From positions 225,230-289,229 of the forward strand of contig UCIV01000003.1 of NCBI GenBank assembly GCA_900472575.1: DNA of 64,000 nucleotides. Reading direction: 5' to 3'. The DNA comes from Hyphomicrobiales bacterium (GTDB lineage Bacteria; Pseudomonadota; Alphaproteobacteria; Rhizobiales; Rhizobiaceae). The notes beneath the pieces are model-generated. The model saw only the letters and a list, made by a program, of their open reading frames with translations. It had not been told where the DNA came from and did not search any database. The first letter of the stretch is position 1. The number at the start of each line of letters is the position of its first letter. The position numbers and the translations under genes were made by a program. Below are positions 60,420 through 64,000 of the stretch, in pieces.

Positions 60420-60532
60420 AGGCGTCTTACGCCCAATAGTTTCGCGGTTCCCGAACCTCCAGCCGGGGGCCGCAAATCCACAACGAAACCTCGATACCGT
60501 CTGAAACGGTTTTAAGTGCGGGAGGCCCAAAG

Positions 60533-61102
60533 ATGGCCACTGTTCTTGATTCTGTCCGCGCATTTTTTGCGCCGAGCCAAGCCTACACGATCGACATGGA
60601 AACTCCGGCCGATGTCGTCGCGCGCGAGACATTGCTCGATCGCGCCATGGGTGCTGACCGCCGCAAGAAGTCGTCTGAAAAGATCCGCCGCAACCGCCTG
60701 CCGGCGGAAGGTCTGGCGCTGGTTGCTCGCGATGGCGACGGCCACCTGATCGGCACTGTTCGCCTGTGGAACATCGAGGCAGGCATTTCGCCGGAAGGCA
60801 ATCCGATCGAAGCGCTGCTTCTCGGCCCGCTCGCGGTATCCGAGGATCAGGAAGGCAAGGGCATCGGTGGCGCTCTGATGCGTGCCGCCATTGCAGAGGC
60901 GCATAACCGCGGGCATGGAGCGATCCTCTTGGTCGGCGATGCTCCCTATTATGAGAGATTCGGCTTTTTTGCCGAAAAGACTGCGCATCTCGTCATGCCA
61001 GGCCCTTTTCAGCGCGACCGTTTTCTGGCGCTGGAACTGAAGGCAGGCTGGCTTGAAGGTGCAGCGGGCATGATCGTTGCGAGCGGTCGCAAGCTGGCCT
61101 GA
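60533..61102 (+). CDS. GNAT family N-acetyltransferase
   Basis: A 189-residue acetyltransferase. The acetyl-CoA motif is LLLGPLAVSEDQEGKGIGGALMRAA, and GAILLVGDAPYYERFGFFAE is the typical following strand and loop. The N-terminus (YTIDMETPADVVARETLLDRAMG) is shared by a YhbS-like subgroup. It lies in the same direction as the decarboxylase, 113 bp downstream. Acetylation of a polyamine is an attractive idea but unproven. GGGAGG precedes the start. Confidence 0.93.
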   Translation: MATVLDSVRAFFAPSQAYTIDMETPADVVARETLLDRAMGADRRKKSSEKIRRNRLPAEGLALVARDGDGHLIGTVRLWNIEAGISPEGNPIEALLLGPLAVSEDQEGKGIGGALMRAAIAEAHNRGHGAILLVGDAPYYERFGFFAEKTAHLVMPGPFQRDRFLALELKAGWLEGAAGMIVASGRKLA

Positions 61103-61152
61103 AATAGAATTATTCAGCAAAAAGGCCGCGTGGCCGCTCCGATCATCCCGAA

Positions 61153-61180
61153 GCCCCGTCTCCAGTTCCGGAGACGGGGC
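61153..61180 (+). terminator. rho-independent terminator
   Basis: GCCCCGTCTCC (61153-61163), loop AGTTCC, GGAGACGGGGC (61170-61180), then TTTTCC; it ends the decarboxylase/GNAT unit. Confidence 0.93.
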
Positions 61181-61280
61181 TTTTCCTTTGCGGCATCTCG
61201 TGGAGCGAGAGGAAATCAGCGGCGCATCGCCACTGCGTCATTTAGGCAACAATCGCCGCCTCCTTCATTAGTGGATGAGT

Positions 61281-61302
61281 ACACTTGATCTCGATCAAGT
61301 GT
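61281..61302. promoter_or_regulatory. FNR/FixK-type box upstream of ompW
   Basis: A 22-bp dyad with arms ACACTTGATC and GATCAAGTGT around TC. The core TTGATCTCGATCAA (61285-61298) is a perfect TTGAT-N4-ATCAA anaerobox. It is centred about 74 bp before the ompW start codon, compatible with activation. Confidence 0.85.
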
Positions 61303-61365
61303 CTGCAACTGCACGAGTTTTAGACCTTTTCCAGAAGATTTAGGCAGGCTGGAAGGAGAGGTTTT

Positions 61366-62058
61366 ATGACAATCAGCAGCAGGAACTATGCGCGTTGGAT
61401 GGTGGGGATCAGCGCGGGCTTTTTCGCATTCGGGGCCGCAGCCGCGGACATGGCGCCCGCCCAGGTCGCGCCCGTTGCAGAAGAAGTGATTTCCTCTCCG
61501 AGCCCGTGGCAGATGCGCGTACGCGCGCTTGGCGTCATCACCAGGGATAGCGGTTCGGTTGATCAGAGCAGCGCTTACGGGCTGGAATATAGTGATACGG
61601 TCATTCCGGAACTGGATATCAGCTACTTCTTCACCGACAATATTGCCGCAGAACTGATCCTCGGCACGACCTATGCCAAGATCAACACGACCGGTGCTGC
61701 AGATCTGGATGTGGGCAAGGCCTGGCTTCTGCCGCCGACACTGACGCTGCAGTATCACTTTACCGATTTCGGCGCGTTCAAGCCGTATGTCGGTGCGGGT
61801 ATCAACTACTCGATGTTCTACAATCAGTCCGACAAGGGTGGCTTCAAGAACCTCGACGTCAAGAATGACTTCGGCTGGGCTCTACAGGCTGGTTTCGACT
61901 ACATGCTCGACGAGCATTGGGGTATCAATTTCGACGTGAAGAAGATCTTCCTCGAAACGGATTGGAAAGTTGATAACAGCCCGCTGGGTGTTCCGCTTTC
62001 GGGCAAAGCCAAGATCGATCCGTGGCTGATCGGTGCAGGTGTGACCTACCGCTTCTGA
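61366..62058 (+). CDS. ompW: outer-membrane protein OmpW
   Basis: A 230-residue eight-stranded outer-membrane barrel with signal peptide (…FFAFGAAAADMAP). Typical features are SPWQMRVRALGVITRDSG, LDISYFFTDNIAAELILGTT, LPPTLTLQYHFTDFGAFKPYVGAG (split), FGWALQAGFDYMLDEHWGIN and the C-terminal aromatic strand WLIGAGVTYRF ending in Phe. It follows a FixK/FNR box, and OmpW is known to rise under low oxygen in other bacteria. GGAGAGG ribosome site. Confidence 0.95.
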   Translation: MTISSRNYARWMVGISAGFFAFGAAAADMAPAQVAPVAEEVISSPSPWQMRVRALGVITRDSGSVDQSSAYGLEYSDTVIPELDISYFFTDNIAAELILGTTYAKINTTGAADLDVGKAWLLPPTLTLQYHFTDFGAFKPYVGAGINYSMFYNQSDKGGFKNLDVKNDFGWALQAGFDYMLDEHWGINFDVKKIFLETDWKVDNSPLGVPLSGKAKIDPWLIGAGVTYRF

Positions 62059-62084
62059 TAGAAGAAAAGGGCGGGGGTATTAGT

Positions 62085-62114
62085 GCGGCGCGATTTTATC
62101 GCGCCGCCTTTTTT
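62085..62114. terminator. rho-independent terminator after ompW
   Basis: GCGGCGCGAT (62085-62094), loop TTT, ATCGCGCCGC (62098-62107), then C and six T. Confidence 0.95.
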
Positions 62115-62132
62115 GTTTTCAGCCGAGAGTGC

Positions 62133-62351
62133 TCAGGTCCCGGCCGGTGCGCGATAGGCTTCAGGAATGACGAAAATCTCGTCGGCACGGCCATAGCCAC
62201 CATCTTTGACTTCCTCGATCAGCACCATCGTGTGGGGGCGGGCGGCCTCGCTCATGTATTCGACCAGCATGTCGGTCGTACGGTGTACGATCTCCTTCTT
62301 CTGGGCCTTGGTCAGCGCGCCTTCCGGCGTCTTGATATTGACGAACGGCAT
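62133..62351 (-). CDS. 4-oxalocrotonate tautomerase family protein
   Basis: A 72-residue protein of the tautomerase superfamily. Mature Pro-1 follows the initiator Met (MPFVNIKTPEG), as needed for catalysis, then TKAQKKEIVHRTTDMLVEYM, HTMVLIEEVKDGGYGRADEIF. Members act as small hexamers on keto/enol substrates; the natural substrate here is unknown. It lies 25 bp after the SDR gene on the same strand and is likely co-transcribed with it. Confidence 0.9.
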   Translation of the reverse strand: MPFVNIKTPEGALTKAQKKEIVHRTTDMLVEYMSEAARPHTMVLIEEVKDGGYGRADEIFVIPEAYRAPAGT

Positions 62352-62376
62352 CGGGGTTTTCCTTCCTATTCGTTTT

Positions 62377-63117
62377 TCAGATCATGCCGCCATTGGCGCG
62401 CAGGACCTGACCGTTGACCCAGCCGCTTTCCGTGCTTGCCAGGAACGAGACGACAGAGGCGATATCGTCAGGCTGTCCAAGGCGACCGAGCGGGATGTTG
62501 CGGATGATGTTCTGGACCAGCTCTTCCGACTTGCCGGTCATGAACAGTTCGGTTTCCACCGGGCCGGGGGCGACGGCGTTGACGGTGATCCGGCGTTTGC
62601 CCAGTTCCTTGGATGCGACATGGGTCATGGCTTCGACACCTGCCTTGCTGGCGGCATAGGGGCCGTAACCTGGACCGTACATGCCGACGACGCTGGACGA
62701 AAAATTGATGATGCGGCCGCCCTCGCGCAGCCGCTTGCCGGCCTCGCGAATGCCGTAGAACGTGCCGGTGAGGTTGATGGCGATGTGCCTGTCGAATTCG
62801 GCGTCATCCGTCTCCATCAACGGAGAAGGCTTCATGACGCCGGCATTGTTGACGAGGATATCGACGCCGCCGAAGCTTTTCTCTGCCGCGTCGAAGAGCG
62901 CCGTGACGCCAGCCGATGTGCCGACATCCGCCTTGACGGCGATAGCCTTGCCGCCAGCTGTTTCTATTTCGCGGACGACGTCATCGGCTGCAGACTGGCT
63001 CGATGCGTAATTGACGACGACGGCAAGTCCATCCCTGGCGAGGCGCAGGGCCAGAGCCTTACCGATCCCCTTGGAGGCGCCGGTGATGATTGCTACGCGG
63101 TTCGTGTTGTCGGTCAT
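62377..63117 (-). CDS. short-chain dehydrogenase/reductase
   Basis: A 246-residue classical SDR started at 63117 (MTDNTNRVAIITGASKGIGK) behind AAAGGAG; the open frame upstream is antisense to the divergent LysR. Cofactor motif TGASKGIGKA, NNAGV (residue about 88), and the catalytic Ser/Tyr/Lys in FSSSVVGMYGPGYGPYAASK are all present. The end GWVNGQVLRANGGMI is typical. It is divergent from a LysR gene that probably controls it; substrate unknown. Confidence 0.93.
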   Translation of the reverse strand: MTDNTNRVAIITGASKGIGKALALRLARDGLAVVVNYASSQSAADDVVREIETAGGKAIAVKADVGTSAGVTALFDAAEKSFGGVDILVNNAGVMKPSPLMETDDAEFDRHIAINLTGTFYGIREAGKRLREGGRIINFSSSVVGMYGPGYGPYAASKAGVEAMTHVASKELGKRRITVNAVAPGPVETELFMTGKSEELVQNIIRNIPLGRLGQPDDIASVVSFLASTESGWVNGQVLRANGGMI

Positions 63118-63214
63118 GGTGTTTCTCCTTTGCTGGCCATGAAAATATGCTGATCTCCAGGGAGAACAATGGCGCCCATTTGACATGACAATTTGTATGT
63201 GATGAACAATTGCC

Positions 63215-64000
63215 ATGGACAGATTATTGCGCATGCAGCTTTTCGTGCGGGTGGTGGAACGGGGCAGTTTTCTTGCGGCTGCCGCCGATCTGGGGCTGGC
63301 CCGCTCCACCGCCACACAGGCGATCAAGACTTTGGAAGCCGATGTCGGCGCGCGACTGCTCGAACGGACAACACGACATGTGGCCGTGACGCTGGATGGT
63401 AGCGCATTCTATCAGCGTTGCTTGTCGATCCTCGCCGATGTGGATGAGGCGGAGGCGATCTTTCGGGATGCGAAGCCGCAGGGCATTCTGCGGGTGGATG
63501 GGCATCCGATGCTGACCCAGACCTTTCTTCTGCCGCATCTGAGGTCGTTTCTCGATCGCTATCCGTTGCTGGAGATCCAGTTCGGGCAGAGCGATCGGTT
63601 CGTCGATCTCGTGCGCGAGGGCATCGATTGCGTGATCCGGGCGGGCGAAGTGAGCGACAGTTCGCTGATCATGCGCAGGCTCGGCTCGATCCGCGAGATG
63701 ACCTGCGCCAGCCCCGATTACGTCAAGGTTCGTGGCATGCCGAAAACGCCGGACGAGCTGGATGGGCATCAGGCAGTCGGCTTCATTTCTTCACGCACCG
63801 GGCAGATCATGCCGCTCGAATTCATGGTGGGGGAAGCCGTGCGTTATGTGACTTTGCCGGCGCGTGTCATGGCCAATAATTCCGATACGGTCATGGACCT
63901 TGCCCGCCGGGGTTTTGGCCTGATGCAGGCGCCGCGCTATCATCTACAGCGGCATGTCGAGGAGGGCACACTGGTGGAGGTACTGCCGGATTTCCCGCCG
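63215..64000 (+). CDS. LysR family transcriptional regulator (3' truncated)
   Basis: The frame opens at ATG 63215 and runs past the window end (262 codons seen). The winged helix is MQLFVRVVERGSFLAAAADLGL and STATQAIKTLEADVGARLLER, and the effector domain starts at PQGILRVDGHPMLTQTFLLPHL. It is divergent from the SDR/tautomerase operon across 97 bp, which contain CAATTTGT and AACAATTG as a candidate dyad at 63190-63213. It most likely regulates that operon. Confidence 0.92.
   Translation, partial: MDRLLRMQLFVRVVERGSFLAAAADLGLARSTATQAIKTLEADVGARLLERTTRHVAVTLDGSAFYQRCLSILADVDEAEAIFRDAKPQGILRVDGHPMLTQTFLLPHLRSFLDRYPLLEIQFGQSDRFVDLVREGIDCVIRAGEVSDSSLIMRRLGSIREMTCASPDYVKVRGMPKTPDELDGHQAVGFISSRTGQIMPLEFMVGEAVRYVTLPARVMANNSDTVMDLARRGFGLMQAPRYHLQRHVEEGTLVEVLPDFPP

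Noticed and set aside
1..64000. CRISPR array, toxin-antitoxin pair or phage-defence cluster
   Set aside because: No regularly spaced repeats and no recognisable defence genes were seen; the TIM-barrel 'AP endonuclease-type' fold at 32245 is a sugar isomerase family member, not a nuclease.

Overview
The window is one contiguous piece of a GC-rich alphaproteobacterial chromosome, most likely from the Rhizobiaceae (Agrobacterium/Rhizobium group). The grounds are: intergenic mosaic palindromes of the RIME type, a SitABCD manganese importer behind two Mur/Fur-like boxes, a TGA-N9-TCA iron-responsive (RirA-like) site before a ferric-siderophore importer, a speF-type leader before ornithine decarboxylase, and a FixK/FNR box before ompW. 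I found no tRNA, rRNA, CRISPR array, insertion sequence or phage gene. Both ends cut a gene: a chemoreceptor at the left and a LysR regulator at the right.

Layout. 0-6 kb: chemoreceptor C-terminus, a tiny membrane protein, a MarR-controlled MFS exporter or importer, and sitABCD on the minus strand. 6-13 kb: a secreted low-complexity protein divergent from sitA, then lysS, gltX and an SLC13/TrkA-C transporter. 13-21 kb: siderophore ABC importer, glutathione peroxidase, TerC membrane protein, and a TetR gene divergent from an EmrAB-type pump. 21-35 kb: a carbohydrate region with a LacI regulator, xylB, xylA, an aldo/keto reductase with a divergent LysR, a small unknown protein, and a five-gene operon (sugar ABC importer, TIM-barrel isomerase/epimerase, Gfo/Idh/MocA dehydrogenase). 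35-42 kb: ABC-F protein, DoxX, HD-GYP protein, and a three-subunit periplasmic dehydrogenase of the gluconate 2-dehydrogenase type. 42-50 kb: beta-glucosidase, methionine ABC importer with two tandem binding proteins, and a CHASE4-GGDEF-EAL protein. 50-57 kb: a small phosphatase-like protein, trhO, a CHAD/CYTH pair, eda, a DUF533 protein, several small proteins, and a NicO/DUF1007 metal-transport pair. 58-64 kb: LysR, ornithine decarboxylase with a long leader, GNAT, ompW, tautomerase, SDR and a divergent LysR.

The most useful observations concern regulation. One palindrome (TGAGGTACGTACCTCA and two close variants) stands before the LacI gene, before xylA and before the sugar ABC/TIM-barrel/Gfo-Idh operon, so these probably form one xylose-linked regulon; the last operon has no obvious role in plain xylose catabolism and is the best candidate for an undescribed pathway. 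Its 5' end also carries a hairpin showing the Shine-Dalgarno in its loop, followed by a 30-codon reading frame that ends ATGA on the ATPase start. A similar 9-codon reading frame overlaps the start of the siderophore-binding protein. Paired operators can also be read for the MarR and TetR loci. All functional names rest on recognising motifs by eye; no database search was run.
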